A stretch of DNA of 64,000 nt from a virus: positions 1-64,000 of IMG/VR virus record IMGVR_UViG_3300025655_000035, one strand, 5' to 3'. The notes beneath the pieces were generated by a model. The model worked only from the letters and a program-made list of their open reading frames with translations. It had not been told where the DNA came from and ran no database searches. The translations under genes were made by a program, and so were the position numbers. Shown here in pieces: positions 50,554-60,292 of the stretch. Positions within the stretch are counted from its first letter, which is position 1. The number at the start of each line of letters is the position of its first letter.

Positions 50554-51519
50554 TTATTGTTTTTTGACTATCTCAACCATAAGTTCTATGTATTTTTTTG
50601 TAGAACTATTACTATCAACATAATCGAAAAAGTTTATATCCTCTTTTAACTTGTCTAAAGGATTAATATTTATGTAATCACCTTTAAAAAATTTAGTATT
50701 CTTCAAATCAGCTGTCACACCCGCCATGTGTAAGATAGGTTTTTTATCATAAACCCTAATGTCATCAGTCGCCCAAGAAAAATCCAATTCTTTAGTAATT
50801 TTAGTTTCTTTATCAAAATACCATAAATTCCACAACAACGACCACATTTCCGCAGTCCAAAATTGTATTTGACCAGGGTTGATTGGGAATCTTTTTTGGT
50901 AATCTAACATTTGGTTATACAATGGTGTACAATCCATATAAATTTTTTCCCACATCATCCAATCTGTTTTTTTAATTATATATTGACCCCCACCTGAATT
51001 TTTTTGGTTACACTCAATACATTCAGGTGTTACCCCAATGACATCACACATTTCATTTAATAATTGTAATCTATATGAATTTGGGTGATGTTTTTCATAT
51101 CTATCACAACAATCTTTAATGTATTCATATCCTATATACCCAATCGTGTCTGATAGATAAATTATATCATCTTTAAGTAATTCTTCAAAATTAGGTAACT
51201 CCCTGAAAATAATATCCGAATCATGAAGAAAAAAACTATTCCCATATTCAGGATATTCTTTTAACCATTTATAAACCAAAAAAGGTTTTATACTTGGTAT
51301 ATAATTTTTATCCTCTCTATCATCCAAATAGTGATGTACGTTAATACCCAATTTTTTTAATTCTAACGATTCTTTAGTTGGTTCAATATTTGGTGTTACA
51401 ATACCAAACAAAACATGTATTTTATTTGGGTTAATACCCTTATTAATAAAATTCTCAACATAGACTCTTACCTGCCAATGAAAATATGGGACATCTGGTT
51501 GTGAGGTTACAAAAAGCAT
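50554..51519 (-). CDS. Glycosyltransferase-like protein (GT-A type)
   Basis: 321 aa. N-terminal LFVTSQPDVPYFHWQVRVYV, then NSFFLHDSDIIFRELP, a D-x-D motif in the place where GT-A enzymes bind metal and nucleotide-sugar, and later IECNQKNSGGGQYIIKKTDW (acceptor-side) and PILHMAGV. No signal or TM segment. Could glycosylate phage tail proteins or host surface sugars. Placement among PT-rich fibre genes makes tail glycosylation a reasonable guess, though not shown. Confidence 0.65.
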   Translation of the reverse strand: MLFVTSQPDVPYFHWQVRVYVENFINKGINPNKIHVLFGIVTPNIEPTKESLELKKLGINVHHYLDDREDKNYIPSIKPFLVYKWLKEYPEYGNSFFLHDSDIIFRELPNFEELLKDDIIYLSDTIGYIGYEYIKDCCDRYEKHHPNSYRLQLLNEMCDVIGVTPECIECNQKNSGGGQYIIKKTDWMMWEKIYMDCTPLYNQMLDYQKRFPINPGQIQFWTAEMWSLLWNLWYFDKETKITKELDFSWATDDIRVYDKKPILHMAGVTADLKNTKFFKGDYININPLDKLKEDINFFDYVDSNSSTKKYIELMVEIVKKQ

Positions 51520-51596
51520 AATTATTAGTTTATTAAAATTAAATATAGATGAGTCTATTTGTTAATAAATGGTCTTTTAGGTAATATTTATTATAT

Positions 51597-51773
51597 ATGA
51601 AGTTGTTAAAAACAATATATAGATTAGTTGAGGACTCTAAAAAATCATTAGACTTAGCTTGTGAAAAAGGTGTAAGTGAAAAGGAGTTAGACCGCTTAGA
51701 AAAAAATTATAGCGACTCATTAAAATTAATGAGATTATACGAAAGTTTGTCTAAAAAAAATTCTGAAAAATAA
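51597..51773 (+). CDS. Small helical phage protein
   Basis: 58 aa: MKLLKTIYRLVEDSKKSLDL then CEKGVSEKELDRLEKNYSDS and a Lys-rich end. Amphipathic helical throughout. The first residues match the leader MKLLKxxxxxxxED/E pattern of other proteins here. An ATATTTAT box lies 4 nt upstream. It stops 2 nt before the convergent tail gene's stop, fitting the gap exactly. Confidence 0.5.
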   Translation: MKLLKTIYRLVEDSKKSLDLACEKGVSEKELDRLEKNYSDSLKLMRLYESLSKKNSEK

Positions 51774-51775
51774 TC

Positions 51776-54340
51776 TTAACATCCTTCACCAATCAAAGCG
51801 TAAACCTCAACACCCGTTGTTGGGTCACAATAATATATTTGTAGTCCTAAAACAAAGTATCCCGTATATGGAGTGGTTAATGTAGTATCGGTATATAGTA
51901 TGGTGCCAGCATCAAACGGATTAGTAACTGACGTATTTGTATAGACGTTTAATATTGAATATCCAGAATTATAACATGCTGTTTGGTTACCAATACAAAT
52001 ATCTTCACAAGTTCTGATTTGCCAAGTTAGATAAGATAATGGTGGTGTACTTGTCGGTGTGGGTGTAGGTGTAGGTGTTTTAGTTGGCGTAGGTGATGCG
52101 TTAGGTGTTTTAGTTGGTGTAACAGATGGCGTTACCGTTGGTGTTGGTGTTACATCAGGTGTTCTAGTTACCGTTGGTGTTGGTGTAGGCGTTACATCGA
52201 CATCACAATCAACACATGATATATCATAATGTATTTTTAAATCTATTAAAACTTGAGTATCAGATATTGAAATATCTGAATTACAATCGCTAATTATTTT
52301 AATACTATTAGTCTCAGCATCAATAATTACCGAACCAATACCTTCGAGCCCCATTAATAATTGTTCAATAGTTGTATACCATAAATTATCCGATGGATAT
52401 TCGTTAAGTGTTGTTGCGGTAAAGAAATTTTTAGTTATATATGTGTCACCTAAAGTAACGTCAATTTGAAAAATTGCTTCGTTTAAAACACAATTAACAT
52501 CGTTGATTGTTAAATCGTGAAACCCTTCGTTTAACATTTCTCTTAAACCTTTCTTAATTTGAGTGCCGTTATTTGCAAAATCAGTATCACATATGGTGTA
52601 AGATTGGTAAGTTGAGATTGTATTTGTACCTATCAATGTAATATTTTTTGTTTTACTACACCCATCGCTATCGGTTATTGATAACGAATAAGTCCCCGCG
52701 CTTAAATTTGTAACGGTTAACCCAGTTTGTCCACCAACATTTGTACTCCATTCCCACGTAAATTCAGGTTCACCCGTTGTTATAAAAGAATTAATACTTC
52801 CATTATTACCTGCAGTAGGATTTTCACCAACTAAGATAAAATCAATGTTATTTGAGAAATCTACGGTGTAAGTTTCACTAAATGTACACCCAGTACTATC
52901 ACTAATAGTTACTACATAAACACCTCCCGCTAAATTCGTAAAAGTATAACCACTTTCACTAGTTGGTCCATACGTAAATCCACCAACTTGGTATGTGTAT
53001 GGAGATGTACCCCCCGTAACATTAATTTCTAAAGAACCATTTGGTAAATTACAAGTAGTTCCTGTTGTTGAAACTTCGGTATTAATATTTGTAAGGTTGT
53101 TAATAGTATAAGCACTTATAAAAGTACAAACACCGTCTTCAATTCTTAAATTATAAGTTCCTGCAGATAAATTTGTAAATTGCCATGTCTGACTATTAGT
53201 ACTTTGTGATACACTACCACCACTAGGATAAAATAGTGTGTAAGTGTAGTTTCCTGACCCACCAAAAACTTGGATTGGGTTTAGCGACCCTCCATTATTT
53301 CCACATATTGTAGGATTTACTGTAACATCGGTAATTGTAAATCCACCAGGTGGTATTACACTAGTTGACGCAGTAAAACTACATAATCCAGCATCGGTAA
53401 CTTGTACTGTAAATATTCCTGAAGCTAAATTAGTAAATTCATATGATGGTTCAAAAGTTATCTGTATTGTTCCGTTTGAACCTGAATAGTAGTATGGTGC
53501 GGTGCCGCCAGTAATGTTTACAGTGACTCTACCGTCTGAAGCAAAACAACTAGGATTTTCTGTGACTAAAGAACCCAACCCAATAGGTTCTACTTGTTGC
53601 ACAAGTGCTGATTTAGTAACTGCACATCCGTTATAATCCGTGACAGTAACACTATAAGTTCCTGAAGTTAATCCTGTAATACTTGATGTTGTTTCACCAT
53701 TATTCCAAAGGTATGTAAATGGAGGGTTTCCTGTTTCACCTGTCACATATAATTTACCAGAACTTACTGCACATCCCGCATCATTAACAATATAAAAACC
53801 GTAATCAAAATTGGTTGAGTTTTTAACAATACATGTTTGTGTTTTACCAGTACATCCACCCCCGTCATCAACTACAATGTAGTACGTGTCAGCTGATAAG
53901 AAATTACTAAACTCATAAACATCGGACAATGAGGTTGCGGAAACAATAAACTCGTTTTCATCATTATATAAACTAAATGTTGCCTCACCATAATAATTTG
54001 TGGTGGACGCGGTAATACTTCCATTATCTAAACCGCAAGTAGTATTATCAATCGCCGTTATTGATGCACAAGTACCACTAGAAATATAAACGTTAACTGC
54101 TAAACTTGTATTAGTTGGTGTACAACTGTCTATAATATTAAATGTATATGTACCAGCAGATAATGTGTCTGCAGAAAATTGGGTAACACCTGACCCTAAA
54201 GCTATTGTTGAGGTATAGGGGCTAATCCACTGTATTGTGTAATCAGGTGCGTCACCATAGATATCAACAATAAATTCACCTAAATTACTGTTGGTACAAT
54301 CACCAGTTATTGATATACTATATCCTAAATTACAAGCCAT
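51776..54340 (-). CDS. Large tail adhesin with multiple SprB-type repeats
   Basis: 854 aa. At least six repeats of a 75-85 residue unit ending in GTYSVTVTDYNGCAVTKS-like sequences (also GIFTVQVTDAGLCSF, GTYNLRIEDGVCTF, GVYVVTISDSTGCTFSET, GTYSLSITDSDGCSKTK). This is the SprB repeat found in the gliding adhesin of flavobacteria. Then a non-repeat domain, a PT-rich linker near 715-775 and a Cys-rich C-terminus. Probably the main host-recognition or adhesin protein of the tail. Abuts the next gene by 1 nt (TAATG). Confidence 0.8.
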   Translation of the reverse strand: MACNLGYSISITGDCTNSNLGEFIVDIYGDAPDYTIQWISPYTSTIALGSGVTQFSADTLSAGTYTFNIIDSCTPTNTSLAVNVYISSGTCASITAIDNTTCGLDNGSITASTTNYYGEATFSLYNDENEFIVSATSLSDVYEFSNFLSADTYYIVVDDGGGCTGKTQTCIVKNSTNFDYGFYIVNDAGCAVSSGKLYVTGETGNPPFTYLWNNGETTSSITGLTSGTYSVTVTDYNGCAVTKSALVQQVEPIGLGSLVTENPSCFASDGRVTVNITGGTAPYYYSGSNGTIQITFEPSYEFTNLASGIFTVQVTDAGLCSFTASTSVIPPGGFTITDVTVNPTICGNNGGSLNPIQVFGGSGNYTYTLFYPSGGSVSQSTNSQTWQFTNLSAGTYNLRIEDGVCTFISAYTINNLTNINTEVSTTGTTCNLPNGSLEINVTGGTSPYTYQVGGFTYGPTSESGYTFTNLAGGVYVVTISDSTGCTFSETYTVDFSNNIDFILVGENPTAGNNGSINSFITTGEPEFTWEWSTNVGGQTGLTVTNLSAGTYSLSITDSDGCSKTKNITLIGTNTISTYQSYTICDTDFANNGTQIKKGLREMLNEGFHDLTINDVNCVLNEAIFQIDVTLGDTYITKNFFTATTLNEYPSDNLWYTTIEQLLMGLEGIGSVIIDAETNSIKIISDCNSDISISDTQVLIDLKIHYDISCVDCDVDVTPTPTPTVTRTPDVTPTPTVTPSVTPTKTPNASPTPTKTPTPTPTPTSTPPLSYLTWQIRTCEDICIGNQTACYNSGYSILNVYTNTSVTNPFDAGTILYTDTTLTTPYTGYFVLGLQIYYCDPTTGVEVYALIGEGC

Positions 54341-57300
54341 TAACTACAAACAATATTAAAGTTTATTCCCACGTTTAATTTAAAATTCAATCCAACATCA
54401 GACAATGAACATATCATATTATATATTACCACTGTGTCATCTGTACTTAAATAGTAATCATAACCATAATTTTTTAAATCATTTAAAGCTTCCAATAAAG
54501 CTAAATCCCAATCATTAGTTGATGGTGAACTTAAAGTTGGGTCTAAATATCCAACCCCATTAAAGAATGAATTTTGTATAATAGTTATATCGTCAATTTT
54601 TAATTCTACAAACCATTCAGTGTTTAAAGTATTTAATTGACAATCATTTAATACATAACCATTTTCAGTTAAATAGTTATTTAAAACCTCACCTAAAACA
54701 CCATTAAAACTTGTAATAGTATTACTTTCATACCAAGGGTATTTACCACATTCTACAACTTGGATATCGCAGTCATATCTAAATATACTTGTGGTTAATT
54801 CACATGGTTTACAAGGTATTGGTACTAATTGACAACCTTCTTGTCTTCTCCAAACAAATTTTTGTCTATGAAATATTGAGTTTTCATATTTGACGCCAGT
54901 GTTCCATATTGTTGTTGCTGGTATCATCTGTTCTACTAACCTAACCCAATAATCACCCATACCTTCAACGTACTCAATCATTGTTTTATACGTAAAATTA
55001 TTATTCTCAATATTGACAAGTTGTTCTGATTCTAAATATTTCCAATAAATCGATGCTAATGTTGGGTATCCACCAGTTTTACCGTCAGTGGCGAATTGCC
55101 TATTTCTAACATTAATCATATTTTTCCAAAAAGATTGGGCAAATTCAAAAAAGGTTTTTCTTTTTGGTTGAGGATTAATTACGGTCCAATCTATACCACC
55201 TTTTTGAGGATACAGTTGGGTTGGATTTGGGTCGCAATATGTTGGTGCAACATACCCCATACCTTGATTAGGTATTGGGAAGTTATATTGTCTAGACATA
55301 TACCAAACATCATAAGCCAATCCTTGAGCAGGATTCATGAATAAATCAACATTTTTAACATTTAATACTAATCGTTCATCATCAACATTATATAACGCAT
55401 TTAAATTAGCATCTAAGTTAGACCTTAAACCTGTTTCATTTTCAGTCCAAGATTTATTGTTATCAACTTTAGGTGTTAAATAATATCCCAAACTCATGAA
55501 TGGGAATTTTCTAAACTTATTCAAATAAACTTGACCATATGTGTATGGTATTAGGCTAGTTTGATAATTAGGGTTTGAGCCAGTAAAAACGCTCGTTGTT
55601 AGATTAACTTCCTCAGGTGCTCTGTGTTGTGGGGTTTGTTCAAACCAACCACTACCAATCTGAAAGAAATACGACTCACTATCCTCAATTGCCCTTGGGT
55701 ATCCTTCATCATCCATAGGATATTCATCTAAAGTAATGTTTACGTCTTGTATTACTGTTTCAGTAGTAAATCCTGTGTAAGTAACTCCAAAAATTGAGAA
55801 GGTGTTACCTTGTTCTAAAGTTGGTAACTCTTGTACATATGTACCACCAGATATATTAAAATACTGTGTGTCGAATTGTGATAAATTTATTTTTTGGTCC
55901 GCTAAATAAACATATTCATTAAACTCAACCAAAGCTTCAGGTGCACCAATTAATGTTAATAATACTTCAATTGATTTTCTAGTACCTTTGGATTTGAATA
56001 AGTAAGCCGAATTTAATATTAAATTTCTGTAGTATTGATAGTTTAACTCATCGGGAGTATTAGATTTAGAAAGCCCTGTAAATTGTGATGCGTCATTATT
56101 TTTTTGACCAAAAACAGAACTTAAAAAATCGTCTTTAGTTATTGGCGACATATTAATTGACCAACCTAAAGTTTGTGCCAAATTTTTTAATAGTTGTGAT
56201 GGTATATCATTACCAACATTATAGTTAACCGAATTAATATATGCTAAGGCATCAATAAACTTTTTAGTTTCATCAAAACTTCTACCATAAATCTGAAGTA
56301 TTTTCTCCATTTTTTGGTCCGAAGTATCAAACTCTTTAAACGCGTCTGTAATAAAAAATCTAGAAACTAAATTAGTTGTATATAAATCAAAAAATTCACT
56401 TACCTCATTTAATGAAACTAAATAAGTTTCAAAAGATTTTGTCACAATATCAATATTCCAAGACCCATATAGCGGCCACGTAATTGGTAAATACTCAGTA
56501 TAATAACCACCCGTTTCAGTTTGTTTTGGTACTTGGAATGTTGCAGTATATATTGGTGATATTTCTCGATTTAATAGAAATTTCTCAACCTCATCTAATT
56601 CTTCATTGAATATTTTATTAACTTCGTAATCATTTGGTCTAACAACTAAATTATCGTAAATCACAGTTTGATTAGAAAATGGATTACCCTCAACCGTAAT
56701 ATTTAAGGTACCTGTTGAGGTTGTTTGTGTCGGTACAATACTTAAAACACTATAACCATTACCGCTATAATATAAAGAATATTTAGAATATTGTAATGTC
56801 ATATCCCTTAAAGGTGATACTTGGATTTCTCGTAATTCTAAATTTCTGGTTGAGTTTAATGAAAAATCAACATCAAACGGGTTTCGTAACTTAGACACAT
56901 CCAAATCAAATGATGTTTGATTAAAAGTATCGTTATATACTATATTTGTTGCGGTAGCTCCCGTAACATAGTTAATACCCATAAATGTCGATTCAATAGC
57001 CGCGGGAAACTTACTAATAATGGTTTGTACTGACGATGATAGTCTTTTAACCATCGAACCATATAAAGTAAAATTAGTTATTTGTGATAAATCAAAATTA
57101 GGGTAAACTTTAAAATTATTTTCAAATATTGCTTTAGACTGAGCAACACTTTGTACACCCATACTTTCCAAACTAATTGGGTTTGAAAATGTACCTGTAT
57201 TAAAGTTCCTGTTACTTTTTTCATTGATTGCGGTTGTAAATTGAAAATTACCTTGCGTTAACCCACCTCCAGACACTAATTGGAATCCAACTAAATCGTC

Positions 57301-57360
57301 TGAAAACGTACCTGCTCCTGTGGCAGATTGTGGAGGACAAGTGTATTTTTTAACCGCCAT
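54340..57360 (-). CDS. Large baseplate/tail wedge protein
   Basis: 1006 aa. Around residue 340-440 there is EKILQIYGRSFDETKKFIDA ... LAYINSVNYNVGNDIPSQLL and RNLILNSAYLFKSKGTRKSI ... EVLLTLIGAPEALVEFNEYV, a pattern seen in P2-gpI-like or baseplate-wedge proteins of large phages. C-terminal Cys-rich domains follow (CQLVPIPCKPCELTTSIF). No signal peptide. It is central in a chain of genes joined by 1-nt overlaps. Exact T4 equivalent not assigned. Confidence 0.72.
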   Translation of the reverse strand: MAVKKYTCPPQSATGAGTFSDDLVGFQLVSGGGLTQGNFQFTTAINEKSNRNFNTGTFSNPISLESMGVQSVAQSKAIFENNFKVYPNFDLSQITNFTLYGSMVKRLSSSVQTIISKFPAAIESTFMGINYVTGATATNIVYNDTFNQTSFDLDVSKLRNPFDVDFSLNSTRNLELREIQVSPLRDMTLQYSKYSLYYSGNGYSVLSIVPTQTTSTGTLNITVEGNPFSNQTVIYDNLVVRPNDYEVNKIFNEELDEVEKFLLNREISPIYTATFQVPKQTETGGYYTEYLPITWPLYGSWNIDIVTKSFETYLVSLNEVSEFFDLYTTNLVSRFFITDAFKEFDTSDQKMEKILQIYGRSFDETKKFIDALAYINSVNYNVGNDIPSQLLKNLAQTLGWSINMSPITKDDFLSSVFGQKNNDASQFTGLSKSNTPDELNYQYYRNLILNSAYLFKSKGTRKSIEVLLTLIGAPEALVEFNEYVYLADQKINLSQFDTQYFNISGGTYVQELPTLEQGNTFSIFGVTYTGFTTETVIQDVNITLDEYPMDDEGYPRAIEDSESYFFQIGSGWFEQTPQHRAPEEVNLTTSVFTGSNPNYQTSLIPYTYGQVYLNKFRKFPFMSLGYYLTPKVDNNKSWTENETGLRSNLDANLNALYNVDDERLVLNVKNVDLFMNPAQGLAYDVWYMSRQYNFPIPNQGMGYVAPTYCDPNPTQLYPQKGGIDWTVINPQPKRKTFFEFAQSFWKNMINVRNRQFATDGKTGGYPTLASIYWKYLESEQLVNIENNNFTYKTMIEYVEGMGDYWVRLVEQMIPATTIWNTGVKYENSIFHRQKFVWRRQEGCQLVPIPCKPCELTTSIFRYDCDIQVVECGKYPWYESNTITSFNGVLGEVLNNYLTENGYVLNDCQLNTLNTEWFVELKIDDITIIQNSFFNGVGYLDPTLSSPSTNDWDLALLEALNDLKNYGYDYYLSTDDTVVIYNMICSLSDVGLNFKLNVGINFNIVCS

Positions 57361-58268
57361 TATTGTGTTATGTTTGTAAAGTTTTTACTATAATCAATAT
57401 TATTACCTCTATCTTGTCTAACTTCATACAATAACTCATTAAATTGGTCTCTAATTTCATATAAGTTATATTGTCTGTATATGTTGTTGTTAGTATCATA
57501 CATGGTGTATATACCATCATCAATAGATTTAGTTTGATTACCAAATAATGCGATTGCCAATGTTGAGAAATCATGTTCCGCAATCTCAATATCCAAGGTT
57601 ATTGGGTTGAAGAAGGTATTAGTTATTATAATATCTTGGTCTGGTTGTCCAATATATGGTGTGGCGTTTGGTTTATTTGTAGGTGAAGATGACGGTGATA
57701 CAGTACAAAAAATAAGATTTGTGTTATTATCCGTATATCGATATCTAATTGCTTTTTGTGACGTATTTGTTAAATTTTGTACGACAGGCTCACAGAAAAA
57801 AGATGATGTAATTATTCTAAAAAAGTTTGGTACTTTTGTTCCGTCAGAATTTAAATATTCTATTCTGAAACCGACTAAACCTTGATTAACAAACTTATTT
57901 CTGTATTGTGAAGGAACGTTATTTAAATCAATTACTAAACCTTTAACATTTGGTAGTGCAGATAATACACCACAATCAGTAATACTTGTTCTAATTTGAG
58001 CGGGTCTAATGAATAGTGTGTAAATACCGATTTTATTGAATTGGTCGGCGGGTAATTTTAAGTTATACAACCCCCCTAAAATTTCTATATTAGGATTACC
58101 CCCAGTATTAGCATTATTATAGTAAGGTCGTAAAATGGTTGTCGCATCAAGTTTTGTTAAAATGAAATTTTCAGTATCATCTCTTGATGGTGTGTAATTT
58201 AAGATAATCTCCACGTCTTCTGGAGATACATCAGCTGGTCTTATAGTTCCGTATGTTCCTGTTGCCAT
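57360..58268 (-). CDS. Baseplate/tail protein
   Basis: 302 aa. MATGTYGTIRPADVSPEDVE start, ILNYTPSRDDTENFILTKLD, and a C-terminus NLYEIRDQFNELLYEVRQDR. Beta-rich middle. I recognise the MATGTYGTIRPADVSP start as typical of a structural protein in uncultured large phages, but the role within the baseplate is unknown. Late-type box upstream; overlaps the next gene by 1 nt. Confidence 0.68.
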   Translation of the reverse strand: MATGTYGTIRPADVSPEDVEIILNYTPSRDDTENFILTKLDATTILRPYYNNANTGGNPNIEILGGLYNLKLPADQFNKIGIYTLFIRPAQIRTSITDCGVLSALPNVKGLVIDLNNVPSQYRNKFVNQGLVGFRIEYLNSDGTKVPNFFRIITSSFFCEPVVQNLTNTSQKAIRYRYTDNNTNLIFCTVSPSSSPTNKPNATPYIGQPDQDIIITNTFFNPITLDIEIAEHDFSTLAIALFGNQTKSIDDGIYTMYDTNNNIYRQYNLYEIRDQFNELLYEVRQDRGNNIDYSKNFTNITQ

Positions 58269-58278
58269 TTTATTTTAT

Positions 58279-58290
58279 TTATAAATATTC
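58279..58290 (-). promoter_or_regulatory. AT-rich late-promoter-like box GAATATTTATAA
   Basis: Sense GAATATTTATAAATAAAATA, about 10 nt before the ATG at 58268; contains the T4-type TATAAATA core. Confidence 0.5.
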
Positions 58291-58301
58291 TTTTTATTTT
58301 T

Positions 58302-59483
58302 TTATGAGATGTTAATGATGTTGAAAAATCCATATCCGTATTTTTCAAGGTCACCAATATTATTAATTTCACCCAATCTTTCAATTCTTTCTAACGCTGA
58401 CAGCTTACCTCGTTCTATGTATACATTACTTTGGACTTCAGCCTCATCAATAACATTTAATAGAACTTCATTTTTTGTAATTGCCGAACATATAACCATA
58501 TCAGATGTTAATCCTGAAGACTGAACCGAAAATATTGTTGTACCATCACTATAATCATAGTAATCAATATCATTAACTGTATATGCAGTATATAAACCGT
58601 TTTGATATTCCCCCCAAACAATACCAACACTACCAGATGTACCAGTAACTGGTACCCCCAATTTAAATTTACCACCCCATAGTTGATTCTTTTTACCATA
58701 AACCTCTAAATCACTTAATGTTGATTTTGAGTATCCTGTCACGGTAAATGGTACGGTAGTAAAATTTGTAATATCATTTAATTGAGCATCACATGTCGCG
58801 TCACCACTAAAAATATAATCATACGACAACATAGTTCCTGACCAATTACCTCCAGCGGGTTGGAAGTACGCAGTACCATTTGGATTAGTTATTGTCACGT
58901 AGTCGAATGGTGTTGTTATTGTTTTCTGAACTATATTTGAACCCCATGGACTCATACCAGACATTGTTATGGTAAATTCACCATTTTGTGAATAGGTATG
59001 ATTGTAAAAATTTGGGGCGTTTGAAGTTATTGTTTGTATCGGGGTTCCATCACCCCAATCGACGTAGTAATTTGAAAAATCTAAATACTTTTTAAACTCA
59101 GTTTCTGATGTGTTATAAAAATAATATTCATATGGTGATAATGTGTTGGCTGAAAATAAAAAGTTAGTCATGGTTTCTTTTTGTAAAACCATACCATCAA
59201 ATACATTATAATAACCAATATCAGTAATTGTTTCAGTTAGAATAACGGGTACTGTAAGACCTGTTAATATAGAATCACCATTGGTTCCTCCTGAAACTAT
59301 ATCGGTCATAGATGAATAAACATAGGTATATCCTGAGATATATTTTGTAACCTCTCGAGTTATAATATCACAACAATAAGGTATTAATTCCGTATCAACA
59401 TATGGTTCATACAAATTAACCTTGAAAATGTCGTTACTAATAAATTCAGGCGATATTCTTATATGATAAGTTCTATCTTCCAT
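58302..59483 (-). CDS. Tail protein with PKD-like domain
   Basis: 393 aa. Near residues 140-185 YYVDWGDGTPIQTITSN and HTYSQNGEFTITMSG form a PKD-type beta-sandwich. The rest is beta-rich, ending with a helical IERGKLSALERIERLGEINN then GDLEKYGYGFF. Structural; PKD domains usually mediate protein or glycan contacts. Joined to the upstream gene by a 1-nt overlap. Confidence 0.72.
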   Translation of the reverse strand: MEDRTYHIRISPEFISNDIFKVNLYEPYVDTELIPYCCDIITREVTKYISGYTYVYSSMTDIVSGGTNGDSILTGLTVPVILTETITDIGYYNVFDGMVLQKETMTNFLFSANTLSPYEYYFYNTSETEFKKYLDFSNYYVDWGDGTPIQTITSNAPNFYNHTYSQNGEFTITMSGMSPWGSNIVQKTITTPFDYVTITNPNGTAYFQPAGGNWSGTMLSYDYIFSGDATCDAQLNDITNFTTVPFTVTGYSKSTLSDLEVYGKKNQLWGGKFKLGVPVTGTSGSVGIVWGEYQNGLYTAYTVNDIDYYDYSDGTTIFSVQSSGLTSDMVICSAITKNEVLLNVIDEAEVQSNVYIERGKLSALERIERLGEINNIGDLEKYGYGFFNIINIS

Positions 59484-60292
59484 TATGGGTTAACATATTC
59501 GTACCAATTTATTGTTGTTCCGTTACCAACTCTATTGTTTGTTGTAATATCAAACATTTGATATGTTTTATTTGTATAATCTAACACAACTTTATAGTAA
59601 AATTTTTCAGAATCGTTGAATAAAAATTTATCGGGTAATGACCCTTGGGGGACATTCATCATCTTAACAAATACACCAAGTCTCGCGTCAAAAAATTTAC
59701 AAGTCATGTAAAATGTATTAATGTCAATAAACTCTTTTTTTCTTAACCAATATAAATAAAATCCTTCGGTATCACCCCCAACAAAGTCTAGTGTCATTGA
59801 TGGTTTTTTAATATTAACGTTTGGTTGATAAGGTATAAATGGAACACTTTCTGTGGCTCCTTGTTGTACAGGTAAGATTACTGTGAAATAGTTAGTTTGA
59901 CTAGTACCACTATTAGTGTCATAAAAGTCTAACTTAAAAAATGACTTAGTAAAAGGATTCTCATAATAGTATACTTGGGCTTTACTAAAACCTTCAGTTA
60001 GATAACTATTTTCCCAATCACTAGAAACTGAAGTTGTTATTGTTGCGCCAGTATTAAAGAAATAAAAATCGTATTTAATCTCAGTCTTTTCTAATTGTCC
60101 GTATGAATCATGAGTAAATCTTAATACTTCAAAGTCATTTGGTACACCAATAATTTCTTTAATTACATCTTTTTCATATACCTCAATACTATCGTCACGG
60201 CCATAAAAATCCCATTTAAGCTCTATTGGTATGTCAATAGTCTTAGTATTACCATCTAATATGAATTTAAATTTATTACTCACAAGGGTCAA
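59483..60292 (-). CDS. Tail/baseplate protein
   Basis: 269 aa. Begins MTLVSNKFKFILDGNTKTID, with IELKWDFYGRDDSIEVYEKD and FMTCKFFDARLGVFVKMMNV-like strands (the printed sequence reads YMTCKFFDARLG). Beta-rich, no enzyme motif. Its first bases overlap the upstream gene by 17 nt. Position in the tail operon supports a structural role. Confidence 0.65.
   Translation of the reverse strand: MTLVSNKFKFILDGNTKTIDIPIELKWDFYGRDDSIEVYEKDVIKEIIGVPNDFEVLRFTHDSYGQLEKTEIKYDFYFFNTGATITTSVSSDWENSYLTEGFSKAQVYYYENPFTKSFFKLDFYDTNSGTSQTNYFTVILPVQQGATESVPFIPYQPNVNIKKPSMTLDFVGGDTEGFYLYWLRKKEFIDINTFYMTCKFFDARLGVFVKMMNVPQGSLPDKFLFNDSEKFYYKVVLDYTNKTYQMFDITTNNRVGNGTTINWYEYVNP

Noticed and set aside
42857-54000. Diversity-generating retroelement acting on tail genes
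   Set aside because: No reverse transcriptase, no template/variable repeat pair and no adenine-specific variation visible in this window.
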